Source: UBA5109 sp964606735
Lineage (GTDB): Bacteria; Pseudomonadota; Gammaproteobacteria; Pseudomonadales; Pseudohongiellaceae
Direction: 5' to 3'
Assembly (NCBI GenBank): GCA_964606735.1
Contig: CAZSHI010000004.1
Span: 58,175 to 122,174, forward strand
Length of the DNA stretch: 64,000 nt
Of this stretch, positions 43,026 to 51,337 are shown piece by piece. Below the pieces are notes generated by a model, which searched no databases, was not told where the DNA came from, and worked only from the letters and a program-made list of their open reading frames with translations. The stretch's first letter is position 1. Every line of letters begins with the position of its first letter. The position numbers and the translations under genes were made by a program.

Positions 43026-43223
43026 GACAGACGGCTGTCATGAGACTGCTCAAGGTAGCAATACAACAGTTCTCAGCGGCACTGGAAGTTTGCAGACTCA
43101 GCTAAATCGCCACCAGCCGTGTATACAGGCAACTGTGGATAGGGGCAAAGCAGCCTGCATGCTGCTCTTTCACCATCCACCTGTGGGCTTGCTTCTATAC
43201 GCACCGGAGCTTCGCCGTCTGTC
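43026..43223 (-). ncRNA. Unidentified structured RNA candidate (leader of eamA or stand-alone)
   Basis: The 321-bp gap 42947-43267 is not coding by my reading. GACAGACGGC (43026-43035) is perfectly complementary to GCCGTCTGTC (43214-43223), closing a 198-nt region. Inside, TGAGACTGC pairs with GCAGACTCA (43041-43049 with 43092-43100, one mismatch), and 43121-43200 forms a long imperfect hairpin: GTATA/TATAC, GCAA/TTGC, GTGGAT/ATCCAC and AGCAGC/GCTGCT around a six-base loop. Strand is uncertain; minus is preferred since it precedes eamA. No known family fits. Confidence 0.45.
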
Positions 43224-43267
43224 CGCCAATCGTCCAGTCCCTGAACAGGCTTGATCAGTGCTAATGC

Positions 43268-43978
43268 TTACATTGCCGGTTTTCTTAAAATAAACAGAAA
43301 ACGGTCCACATTTCTGCCCAGCACCGGGCTGAATATTGGCAAATCATGCGGATCGGCACTGGTACGGAGGATGTCGGAATCTTCCACGATCTCGAAACCG
43401 GCTTCCTGCACCCAGCGTCTGCCAATCTCGATCGGCAGGCGATGCAGGGCACGATAATCAGTCGCCGGATCGCCAACATATTCGGTATAAACCAGGGTGC
43501 CACCCGGTTTCAGGGCATTGTAAATTTCACGAAAAAACGCCGGTCCACTGTCATCATCACGGTGATGGGATTCCAGCCCGAACACGGCAACATCAATACT
43601 GTTAGCCGGCACATCAGAAACGTTTTGGACTGCCCGCAGATTAGGCATACTGCTGAGGTCCTCTATTTGTTCAGCAGGCACCCTTCCCCCGGCCCCCAGA
43701 TCCTGGGCATAGATCATGCCGCTGGGACCAATGGCTGCTGAGAGGACACGGGCATACCAGCCAGCTCCGGAGCTGATATCCAGTACCGTCATGCCCTCTT
43801 CCACCCCGGCCAGATTCATCACCTGAACCGGTCGACGCACTCCATCCCTTGCCCTGTCGGCTTCCGGTCGCGCATCGGAGGTCATTTTTTCCATGAAATC
43901 CGGGGCAAGAGCAAAGGCGCTGCTCACCATGGAAAATGCCACAACCATGATTGTGATGGGTTTAAAGAATTTATTCAT
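43268..43978 (-). CDS. Exported class I methyltransferase-like protein
   Basis: 236 residues. A signal peptide (FKPITIMVVAFSMVSSAFALAP) precedes a Rossmann methyltransferase domain: VLDISSGAGWYARVLSAAIGPSG for the SAM loop, IDVAVFGLESHH for motif II/III and ALKPGGTLVYTEYV. The start RPEADRARDGVRRPVQVMNLAGVEEGM is shared by a family of predicted periplasmic methyltransferases in marine gammaproteobacteria. SAM in the periplasm is unusual, so the activity is unproven. Confidence 0.85.
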   Translation of the reverse strand: MNKFFKPITIMVVAFSMVSSAFALAPDFMEKMTSDARPEADRARDGVRRPVQVMNLAGVEEGMTVLDISSGAGWYARVLSAAIGPSGMIYAQDLGAGGRVPAEQIEDLSSMPNLRAVQNVSDVPANSIDVAVFGLESHHRDDDSGPAFFREIYNALKPGGTLVYTEYVGDPATDYRALHRLPIEIGRRWVQEAGFEIVEDSDILRTSADPHDLPIFSPVLGRNVDRFLFILRKPAM

Positions 43979-44151
43979 AACGCTGCTCCTTCCTGCAGTT
44001 GTAATAAACCAATAAAAATTTTGACAGATACTACCTTCAAACGCTTAAAAAATCATAATTAAAAAGTGCTTTGCAGGCAGAACTTCAAAACGCTTGGCTT
44101 TTCCGGAAACCTGCTAATACCCTTTAATATGCAAGGCCATGCTGAAACTGC

Positions 44152-45180
44152 TTATTCCGCTAGGCATTCATAGGGCTGTACCGTGACTTCAGGGTACCAT
44201 AACCAGAATTTTTCCAACTCAACAGGCTCTGTAAAGGTGGCCGGATCAGTTACCGTCATCCGGTAATCAAGCCGACTGCCATCTTCGCTCAGGGTAAAGC
44301 GTTCAGTGGTCTGAATCTGTTCGCTGGCTGGAATGCCGATCGTATCGAAATAGCCCCAGTTCATCCCGCTCGTCGACACGACTAGTGTATCCCCTTCCCA
44401 GCGCCCACTGGAATTACCCAGTGGATTTGCCTGCAAACTGATGGGCATGGATCCGTTCAGATAGATGGTTCTTATCGTGTCATATTCTTCCATTTGTAAC
44501 ACAATGGTATTTTCATCCTTCTCTATGATTTCCATGGGATAGGGCTGTTCCATGATGATCGGCATTCTTTTGGGTTCACAGTTTAGTATCGGACTGTCAG
44601 TAAGGCGGTTGAAATTCTCGGCACTGGCCCTGGCCTCTTGCGTCAAAGGATAAAACGAAAAATCAAAATTTGGCGTGACAGTTTCCGGAAACAGCATCTC
44701 ACCAGCATGGCTCCAGACCCGAAAAATTCCCAGATCACTGCCGCCGGTATTGCCAAGCATCTGGGGCCGGGACGCAAGCGTATCGTTGGCCCAGCGTGGC
44801 TCCAGAGAGGCTCCTATCAGGACTTCTTCTCCACTGGGGATCAGCACATGCACAGCATATAATTCATTTCTGCCTCTGACAGAAGGATTGCCGGCAATTC
44901 TTACCCGGTCGCCGGCTTGCATAAACCCCGGTTCAATTTGCCAGCGGCGTAGATTGCTCATGGACGTTGATTCGATGTCCCAGATTTCTTCTTCGCCGTT
45001 TTCATTGGTGCGGCTGAGCAAAAAAGTAATGTGCGGATTACGCCAGGAAACCGCTGTCACAACTCCCTCAATCTCTGCCAGATTTTCACCATCAAAGCGA
45101 CCAAAGATACTGTGATGTGCAGTCGCTGCCAGCGGCAGTAACAAAGCGTTAATTGAAACCAGGGCAATAATTTTTTTCAT
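44152..45180 (-). CDS. DUF6152-containing exported protein
   Basis: 342 residues from the ATG at 45180, which places a normal signal peptide (KKIIALVSINALLLPLAATA) at the N-terminus; the frame runs open to 45258 with ATGs at 45195 and 45258. Right after cleavage comes HHSIFGRFDGENLAEIEGVVTAVSWRNPHITFLL, the DUF6152 motif with adjacent histidines, then an EIWDIESTSMSNLRRW strand, and a C-terminal region rich in beta strands (GRWEGDTLVVSTSGM). Function unknown; it resembles multi-copy exported proteins of oligotrophic marine bacteria. Confidence 0.8.
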   Translation of the reverse strand: MKKIIALVSINALLLPLAATAHHSIFGRFDGENLAEIEGVVTAVSWRNPHITFLLSRTNENGEEEIWDIESTSMSNLRRWQIEPGFMQAGDRVRIAGNPSVRGRNELYAVHVLIPSGEEVLIGASLEPRWANDTLASRPQMLGNTGGSDLGIFRVWSHAGEMLFPETVTPNFDFSFYPLTQEARASAENFNRLTDSPILNCEPKRMPIIMEQPYPMEIIEKDENTIVLQMEEYDTIRTIYLNGSMPISLQANPLGNSSGRWEGDTLVVSTSGMNWGYFDTIGIPASEQIQTTERFTLSEDGSRLDYRMTVTDPATFTEPVELEKFWLWYPEVTVQPYECLAE

Positions 45181-45415
45181 CGTGGAAAATGCCATTTCTT
45201 TATTATGAATGAGCCTGGTTCGCTGTAAGGCATCCAGCAAGAGCGTCCAAAATTTCACTTTTTATTATCGCACCAGTATGCGGTGACTTATCTGCCAATT
45301 CAAGCACCTGCCTGTCAGGGCCCAAAGCCATAAATAAAATTTATCTGATTCTTTACCCAAGCTTTTACGGTAGAATCTCAGGCTATACCTCAGGCAACAA
45401 TAACGAAAATCCACT

Positions 45416-46792
45416 TTGTTATATCGTCTTTTTACAGGGCAGGATTATCCTCCAGGCAAACCAGACTTGATCCGCGATCCTGTCGGACAGGTACTTTACC
45501 GGACTTCCTTGCCCGTCACCATTGGTGCCATCGCCATAATTCTTTTTTACCTGGCAGACACCTGGTTCGTCAGTCAGCTGGGCACTCGCGAACTGGCGGC
45601 ACTGGGATTTACCTTCCCTGCTACCATCATGGTTATCTATCTCGGCGTTGGCCTGGGAATCGGCACTTCAGCCATGGTAGCCAAGGCAATCGGGGCCGAC
45701 GATAAAGAACGTGCAATGGAGTTTACTTACGCTGCCATCGCATTTGGCTATATTTTCGGGTTGCTGGCCATTTTTCCGGCCCTGTTGTCTATCGAAAGGG
45801 TTTTCGGGCTGATGGGAGCCAGCCCCCAGACGCTTGAACTGATCGACGATTTTCTGGGATTCTGGTTTTTGGGCATCCCACTGGTGCTAGTGCAGGCAGC
45901 TGGCACAGCCTGTATGCGCGCGTGTGGCAATTCCAGCTTACAGGGTCGTCTGATGATGTCGGCTGCAGCCTGCAATGCCATTCTGGACCCGATATTTATC
46001 TTTGGCTTCGGCCCCATTCCTGCCTTTGCCATCAAAGGCGCAGCCATTGCAACCGTATTAACCTGGCTAATGACCAATCTGTTTATCTGGTACCACCTGG
46101 CCAAACAGGAAAAAATGCTGAAAATTTTCTGGCCCGGTTTGATAAAACTGCTTCAGGATTGGGTACAGTTACTGAGAATCGCCTTACCAGCTGCGCTGGC
46201 CAATATGATCACGCCCTTGGCAACAGGTGTTATTACTGCAACGCTGGCGGCTTATGGCCCATCTGCAGTTGCAGGCTTTGGTGTGGTCATGCGTATTGAA
46301 GCGCTGGTCCTGATTGTCGTACTGGGCATGTCGATGAGCCTGCCTCCCTTTATAAGTCAGAATTTTGGCGCCGCCAAATATGAACGTCTGCGCTTGGGGC
46401 TTAAACAGTCCATCAAGTTTATTATGGCTCTGCAGTTTGCTTTATATCTGGTTGTTGCGCTGGCAGCCCCTCTGATTGCCGGTCTGTTCTCCCCCGAACA
46501 GGCCGTCAGGGAAGTTATTATTACCGTGCTGCGCATTTTACCGGCCAGTTACGCATTTCAGGGCATGGTTGTCCTGAGTGCCTCCAGCTTCAATGCCCTA
46601 CACGCGCCACGCAATGCCCTGATTACCAGTATTCTGCGCTTTTTTGTATTTTACGTACCACTGGCCTTGCTGGGCGCCTCTTTAGGTGGCGTCAGCGGTC
46701 TGTTTATCGGTGCCGCCATCGGTAACCTGCTGGCCGGTCTGTTTATCAGCTGGTGGATATTCCGCTACACCGCTGCACTGATCACTCAGTAG
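45416..46792 (+). CDS. MATE family multidrug/cation efflux transporter
   Basis: 458 residues with twelve membrane helices in two six-helix halves. PVGQVLYRTSLPVTIGAIAIILFYLADTWFVSQLGTRELAALGFTFPATIM opens the first half; LRIALPAALANMITPLATGVITATLAAYGPSAVAGFGV opens the second. It exports cationic drugs or metabolites with H+ or Na+. No ATG fits; the TTG at 45416 is the first start after a TAG in frame and lacks a clear ribosome site, so the start is uncertain. Confidence 0.9.
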   Translation: MLYRLFTGQDYPPGKPDLIRDPVGQVLYRTSLPVTIGAIAIILFYLADTWFVSQLGTRELAALGFTFPATIMVIYLGVGLGIGTSAMVAKAIGADDKERAMEFTYAAIAFGYIFGLLAIFPALLSIERVFGLMGASPQTLELIDDFLGFWFLGIPLVLVQAAGTACMRACGNSSLQGRLMMSAAACNAILDPIFIFGFGPIPAFAIKGAAIATVLTWLMTNLFIWYHLAKQEKMLKIFWPGLIKLLQDWVQLLRIALPAALANMITPLATGVITATLAAYGPSAVAGFGVVMRIEALVLIVVLGMSMSLPPFISQNFGAAKYERLRLGLKQSIKFIMALQFALYLVVALAAPLIAGLFSPEQAVREVIITVLRILPASYAFQGMVVLSASSFNALHAPRNALITSILRFFVFYVPLALLGASLGGVSGLFIGAAIGNLLAGLFISWWIFRYTAALITQ

Positions 46793-46794
46793 CT

Positions 46795-46819
46795 TGCAAG
46801 CAGAGAATTCCCGCTTGCA
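46795..46819 (+). terminator. Hairpin after the MATE gene (weak terminator)
   Basis: TGCAAGC (46795-46801) pairs with GCTTGCA (46813-46819), starting two bases after the stop codon; the following sequence is only moderately T-rich. Confidence 0.4.
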
Positions 46820-46942
46820 GCAATAATCTTAATTTCTTTTACTAGGCATGAATTTCACCGTTTAAATAAATTTAACTGGCAAGTGAGGCCGGGATGTTAG
46901 ATAGTTAGCGCTGAAAAAAGTTGCAATTTAAGGAGAGCACTG

Positions 46943-47380
46943 ATGAATTTATTTCAAAAAGGTATGACCAGCTGCGCGTTAGGACTTCTTGCCCTGAGCA
47001 CCGTCTGGTTTCTGGGCTCCCAGCCAAGCGCCGGACAGGAAGCTGAAAGACCTGGCTTCCAGAATCTACAGATTCTGCCGGAAAATATTGATCGCGAACG
47101 CCTGATCGACATCATGCGCAACTGGGAAGCCGAACTGGGTGTGGAATGCGACCATTGCCATGTCGACTTCGGCCGGGATGATCCACGCACTGACATGGCC
47201 TCAGATATGAAACAGCCGAAATTGGTAGCACGGCTGATGCTGGAAAACCTCATCGCTTTTAACCGCGCCCTGACTCCAGAGGCTCTGGACAAGCCCAGTG
47301 ATGAAATAGAGCGCGTGGCCTGCTCCACCTGTCATCAGGGCAACGCCATCCCACCCGAATTTGAAATGCCGGAAGACTAA
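46943..47380 (+). CDS. Photosynthetic-reaction-centre-type cytochrome c (CytC_RC-like)
   Basis: 145 residues. Signal peptide (ALGLLALSTVWFLGSQPSAG), then FQNLQILPENIDRERLIDIMRNWEAELGVECDHCH and a second motif CSTCHQG. This arrangement matches the haem-binding part of the reaction-centre cytochrome family, whose short members also occur in non-phototrophs. No photosynthesis genes are near, so it probably carries electrons in the periplasm. A clear AGGAGAG ribosome site precedes the ATG. Confidence 0.88.
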   Translation: MNLFQKGMTSCALGLLALSTVWFLGSQPSAGQEAERPGFQNLQILPENIDRERLIDIMRNWEAELGVECDHCHVDFGRDDPRTDMASDMKQPKLVARLMLENLIAFNRALTPEALDKPSDEIERVACSTCHQGNAIPPEFEMPED

Positions 47381-47402
47381 GTTTCTTAATATGCAAAATA
47401 AA

Positions 47403-47427
47403 AAAGGGAGCCAAGGCTCCCTTTTTT
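47403..47427. terminator. Bidirectional intrinsic terminator
   Basis: GGGAGCC (47406-47412), two-base loop, GGCTCCC (47415-47421) and six T; six A precede the stem, so it serves both the cytochrome gene and the convergent DUF5916 gene ending at 47438. Confidence 0.9.
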
Positions 47428-47437
47428 CATGTTGTTT

Positions 47438-49639
47438 TTAAAAGCGGAAATTGTGGGTATATTTGAGTACGATTTCCGACTGCAGTGGGTTCATTTCCCG
47501 GAAAGCACCTGCCGTTGAATCGAAATTGTAGTTCACCACCAGGTAGAAATTCTGGCCAGCGCGCGGGTTCCAGCGTAAGCGGCTGTTAATGCCGAAAGTA
47601 TCACTTCTGTTTTCATACTGCAGCAGACTGACCCACGACCATTCAGGGTTAATGGCGACACTGGCATCCAGGGTTATCTGGCGGTTGATAATCCGTGCCG
47701 TTGGCAAGACAACATCATTGAAATTATAGGAAAAATCAAAAGCCAGCCGGCGGTTTGGCCGCCAGTTAATACCCGCACTTATCTGGTCTCGGTCGCCGGT
47801 ATAGAAGCCACCGGTCTGATAGCTCAGATCAGGTGAGAAACGTCGATTATTGGAACCATTAAAGGCCAGTGTGACAGAGTTCCAGGAATAGTCATCCGGC
47901 TGGAATTCCACGCCCAGAATTCTGAAATTTTGTGTTGGAATGTCATGGTCATAGTTAACTGTCAGATGCAGTTGGTCGCCCTGATAGGAGTTGAAATTGA
48001 TCACTCGCCAGAACAGGGATTCGGTTTCCAACTCGTCAGTGATGGAAGACTCAGTGCGTGTGTAGCGGGCCGCCGTGAAAATATTTCTTACCAGACGGCT
48101 GCCCGGAAAATAGTGCCGGTAATTAACAAACGTTGAGGCCTGCTTGATGCCCGTGCGGTTAACAAAACCCAACCGGGGTGAAAACTCATTGCCCAGATAG
48201 GTATAGGACAGGTTGCCACTAAAACCATTGTTCTGGGTCGAAAAACTCACTTCACCTTTATAGGCCTTGCTGTCCCCATCAATACCCTCGACATCCGAAC
48301 GCTGGTACCACCAGTCACTGGTCATGGTGTAGCGATCATTGAAACGCGTATTGCGATAGCGAAAGTCGAGCCCTGCCAGATTACTGTCGGTTTCACTGTT
48401 GGGGTCGCCCTGGGTGAAGATTGCACCAACTCTGGATTCTGACAGCACGTTGGATACGACGCGCCCAACCAAAATATTTTGTCCATCAAGTCCGGGTATG
48501 TCTCCCTGTTGAACGGCCAGTAAGCCCACGCTCCAGTCATCCACGCGACCCGCCAGTTTGACGCCAGCATCAATATCCACTGGCTGGCCTGTAGCAGGGT
48601 TCAGACCAATACGACGCGAATAAAATGGCATACCGTTGGAACTGCCACCAAAGCCACCACCGGTCAGGTCGCCAAAACTGAAAATTTCCGAGTCTTGCAA
48701 AAAGAAATCGCGCTTTTCCGGAAAGAACAGTCCAAAACGGGTGAAATTGACCTGACGATTATCGGCTTCCGTGGCTGAAAAATCAGTATTGAAAGTCAGT
48801 GCTCCGGTCAGGTTCGGGGTAAATTTATAAAAAATGTCGAGTGAAGGGTCGAAACGGTCTTCATCATCATTAGTAACATGATTGCTTTGCTGGGCAAGCG
48901 TGACTGAAGGCACGATATCCAGACCCAGTCCCTGCTGGATGCCGCTGATACCTGAAATCAAGCCGCTGGTCGAAGGATTGGCATTGCGGTTAAAGGAAGA
49001 CCAGGCGATTTCTTCGTTGGTACGGGTGATTTCACGCCCGACATTGAAACCCCAGGTATCGGTATTCGGATCAAAGTTCAGGGTGGTGAAGGGAATGGCG
49101 ATCTCGGCCGTCCAGCCCTCATCATCGAGCACGGAAGCCACCTGCCAGATACCGGTCCAGTCCCAGTTCTGGCTACCCGGGTTTTCATAGACGGATTCCG
49201 AGCGCATGCCATTGGGGTTGGTTTGAAAATGGAATGCAGTGAGCCCGTTATTGAAAGTATCCAGCATGACATAAACCAGATCATCGAAATTGGTCCGACC
49301 ACCCTGGATCATCTGGCGTGCGCTTATTGTTTCGGGCTGACTGTCATAGAGGCGCGCTGCAACATAAAAGTAATCTTCACTGTAGGTGACATAAAAAATA
49401 CTGTCTTCTGAAGGCTCTCCCATATCCACCGGCATGAACTGATGCAGATCGGAGATGACTGTTGCCTGCTGCCAGATTTCGTCATCCAGATTACCGTCGA
49501 GCACAGGGGCAAGAGTGGTACGCGCAATTTCAGCCTGTTTTCTGCCAGCATTTGCCTGTTGCATAGCGCCATTCTGGGCTAGCACGAGCCCGCTATTTGA
49601 CAGAGACAAAACCAGACAGAACAGAGATAGTAACTTCAT
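47438..49639 (-). CDS. DUF5916 outer-membrane protein with N-terminal CBM9-like domain
   Basis: 733 residues. Signal peptide (KLLSLFCLVLSLSNSGLVLAQ), CBM9-like sugar-binding-type domain (about 45-225: APVLDGNLDDEIWQQA, AEIAIPFTTLNFDPNTDTWGFNVGREITR) and DUF5916 (about 250-733) containing ADNRQVNFTRFGLFFPEKRDFFLQDSEIFSF and many beta-hairpin strands ending in THNFRF with a terminal Phe. The C-terminal half is probably a beta-barrel. Ligand unknown; often seen with peptidases and TonB systems. Confidence 0.88.
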   Translation of the reverse strand: MKLLSLFCLVLSLSNSGLVLAQNGAMQQANAGRKQAEIARTTLAPVLDGNLDDEIWQQATVISDLHQFMPVDMGEPSEDSIFYVTYSEDYFYVAARLYDSQPETISARQMIQGGRTNFDDLVYVMLDTFNNGLTAFHFQTNPNGMRSESVYENPGSQNWDWTGIWQVASVLDDEGWTAEIAIPFTTLNFDPNTDTWGFNVGREITRTNEEIAWSSFNRNANPSTSGLISGISGIQQGLGLDIVPSVTLAQQSNHVTNDDEDRFDPSLDIFYKFTPNLTGALTFNTDFSATEADNRQVNFTRFGLFFPEKRDFFLQDSEIFSFGDLTGGGFGGSSNGMPFYSRRIGLNPATGQPVDIDAGVKLAGRVDDWSVGLLAVQQGDIPGLDGQNILVGRVVSNVLSESRVGAIFTQGDPNSETDSNLAGLDFRYRNTRFNDRYTMTSDWWYQRSDVEGIDGDSKAYKGEVSFSTQNNGFSGNLSYTYLGNEFSPRLGFVNRTGIKQASTFVNYRHYFPGSRLVRNIFTAARYTRTESSITDELETESLFWRVINFNSYQGDQLHLTVNYDHDIPTQNFRILGVEFQPDDYSWNSVTLAFNGSNNRRFSPDLSYQTGGFYTGDRDQISAGINWRPNRRLAFDFSYNFNDVVLPTARIINRQITLDASVAINPEWSWVSLLQYENRSDTFGINSRLRWNPRAGQNFYLVVNYNFDSTAGAFREMNPLQSEIVLKYTHNFRF

Positions 49640-49668
49640 GATAAATAGATATTTTTTATGGGACTTCT

Positions 49669-49694
49669 AAAAAAGACGGCAGTATAAAACCGTC
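49669..49694 (-). terminator. Intrinsic terminator of the M14 peptidase transcript
   Basis: Read on the minus strand: GACGG, ten-base loop, CCGTC, then six T. It lies 90 bp after the stop of the M14 gene and ahead of the DUF5916 start. Confidence 0.5.
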
Positions 49695-49784
49695 AAATAA
49701 AAAGTGGTAGATACTACAGGAACTGAGCGGGAATATCCTTAATATCTCCTTATTTAAAGGCTGATATCAGGAAAAATAAGCGGC

Positions 49785-50942
49785 TTAACGGGAGGCTGCG
49801 CTGCGATTGAGTCTTGAACGGGCATTCAGCCAGCTCAGCATATCTATCCACATTGTTTCGATTTGCTCATCACTGGGCATAATACCGGCGGAAGGCAGCT
49901 CCAGCGTTACTACCGGAATGCCCAGATCCAGCCCGGCATAATTGCCCAGTGAACCCGGATAAACACCCAGTTGGTGCAGGTAAAGATCACCAATTTTTTC
50001 CGGCGCCTCGGAGGGGCCATCAAAATCCAGCAAGTGATAGGGGGCGTGTACCGAAACAATTACTTCGGGTTGATACTGTTCTATCTGTTCGATAATCCAG
50101 CGTACTTCCGGCTCACTGGCAGGGGCGACACCGGGATAACGACGTGGGTTCTGTCCGGTATTGTTTTGCCAGTACTCATGGGCCTTGTCCAGCCAGTCCT
50201 GACTCGGAAAATTACGATTCAGATCAACACCGCTGGCATTCTGTCGCACTGCCTGCCCTTCCAGTAAACCATCCGGATTGACAGTTGGCAGGAAGCGCCA
50301 GCTATAGCTGTTACCACCACTTTGCGCCAGCAACTCCATCCATTTGAACATGATGGAAATGGAAGAATACTCATCCCCGTGTATGCCACCCATGATCAAA
50401 ACACGGCTCGGATTACGGTCAGTATTCCGTGGTTCAAAGTCGCGTTGTGTCAGGGGTCTTTCACTGACGCTGTAGGCACCGGCGTATTGCAGCTGTTGTA
50501 GCAGGCAGTCTTCGACGCTGACACTACCCAGTTTGTTACCGATTTCCTCGCACAGGTACTCAACATTGCCCTGATGAACCCGTTGCTCACGTTGGATTTG
50601 CTCATCGAGAAGCACTCCGTGCCCTGCTTCGGCAACTTCTCTCTCTGTTTCTCGGGGAATTGAATCCATACCAGCAGGTGCCAGGTCTTCAGGCACAGTT
50701 TCCATGATAGGGATGGCCTCAGAGGCAAGCCTGGCTTCATTTTGAGTTGTTTCTTCCACCTGGGGTACTTGCCTGGGCATGCTTTCCACGGCTGCCTGCA
50801 TGTCACCCTCAGGCTGTACTGCCGCTTCCGTCTCGGCGGCCTCTTCAACAACCGGTAGTTGGGCACAGCTGATAAACAGCAGGGCTGAAAGGAGAACAAT
50901 CGGCGTAAAATCTCTGAGGTTATTGTGCTGAACTTTTATCAT
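49785..50942 (-). CDS. M14 zinc carboxypeptidase-like lipoprotein
   Basis: 385 residues from the ATG at 50942. The N-terminus (FTPIVLLSALLFISCAQL) looks like a lipoprotein signal, followed by a low-complexity Glu-rich linker of about 90 residues. The M14 domain has zinc ligands in GGIHGDEYSS and a later histidine in VSVHAPYH, the substrate arginine/asparagine in NASGVDLNRNFPSQDW and the catalytic glutamate in TLELPSAG. It resembles murein-peptide amidase MpaA. An upstream start at 51014 would overlap the neighbour and bury the signal. It is near cell-wall genes on the same strand. Confidence 0.88.
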   Translation of the reverse strand: MIKVQHNNLRDFTPIVLLSALLFISCAQLPVVEEAAETEAAVQPEGDMQAAVESMPRQVPQVEETTQNEARLASEAIPIMETVPEDLAPAGMDSIPRETEREVAEAGHGVLLDEQIQREQRVHQGNVEYLCEEIGNKLGSVSVEDCLLQQLQYAGAYSVSERPLTQRDFEPRNTDRNPSRVLIMGGIHGDEYSSISIMFKWMELLAQSGGNSYSWRFLPTVNPDGLLEGQAVRQNASGVDLNRNFPSQDWLDKAHEYWQNNTGQNPRRYPGVAPASEPEVRWIIEQIEQYQPEVIVSVHAPYHLLDFDGPSEAPEKIGDLYLHQLGVYPGSLGNYAGLDLGIPVVTLELPSAGIMPSDEQIETMWIDMLSWLNARSRLNRSAASR

Positions 50943-50962
50943 AGAACGCGTTGAGCCCACTC

Positions 50963-51313
50963 TTACCTGTTGCCTTCGTAAATGATTTCCCAGTCTGATC
51001 CGTTCTGCCGCCATAGCTGCTGTTTCCAGCCATTCCAGTTGAAGTTACTGCTGCGATAGCGCTGGTAATAACTCACCATGACCACCTCAGGATTTCGCGG
51101 ATCACTGATGAAACTCATGTCTGAAAACTCAAGATCAATAAAGGATTTGGCACCGTTGACGCGCTGCTTGTAGCTGGACCACTGTTCCAGGTCACGACTC
51201 AGGTCGCTGAAGTCCTCCGCATACCAGGACAGGTAAGTGGCATTATCACGACTTTCCCAGGCCTGCTCCCACGCAGTCAAGGCCTGCTGCAGGCTTTCCC
51301 TGCGCTGCTGCAC
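50963..51313 (-). CDS. Cds6/NTF2-like C-terminal domain, severed from the L,D-transpeptidase upstream
   Basis: 116 residues starting at a GTG. SLQQALTAWEQAWESRDNATYLSWYAEDFSD and VVMVSYYQRYRSSNFNWNGWKQQLWRQNGSDWEIIYEG match the SnoaL/NTF2-like domain that normally sits at the C-terminus of Cds6-type L,D-transpeptidases. It is in the same frame as the transpeptidase gene, separated only by one TAA (51340-51338) and nine sense codons (VQWVPRHSV). So it is the tail of a split gene; whether it is still translated is unclear. Confidence 0.75.
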   Translation of the reverse strand: MQQRRESLQQALTAWEQAWESRDNATYLSWYAEDFSDLSRDLEQWSSYKQRVNGAKSFIDLEFSDMSFISDPRNPEVVMVSYYQRYRSSNFNWNGWKQQLWRQNGSDWEIIYEGNR

Positions 51314-51337
51314 GCTGTGCCTGGGGACCCACTGTAC

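Noticed and set aside
43026..43223. 6S RNA or another well-known RNA
   Set aside because: The closing stem and about 200-nt length recall 6S, but there is no matching central bubble, and the 3' strand of the junction is far too long with its own helix. tmRNA, RNase P, SRP RNA, cobalamin and lysine motifs are absent.
42913..43254. 113-codon plus-strand open frame in the eamA upstream gap
   Set aside because: It starts inside the eamA gene on the opposite strand, has no ribosome site and no recognisable domain; it overlaps the paired RNA region.
46795..46819. Sigma-54 or repeat element after the MATE gene
   Set aside because: TGGCAAG at about 46880 lacks a matching -12 element; the hairpin is better read as a weak terminator.
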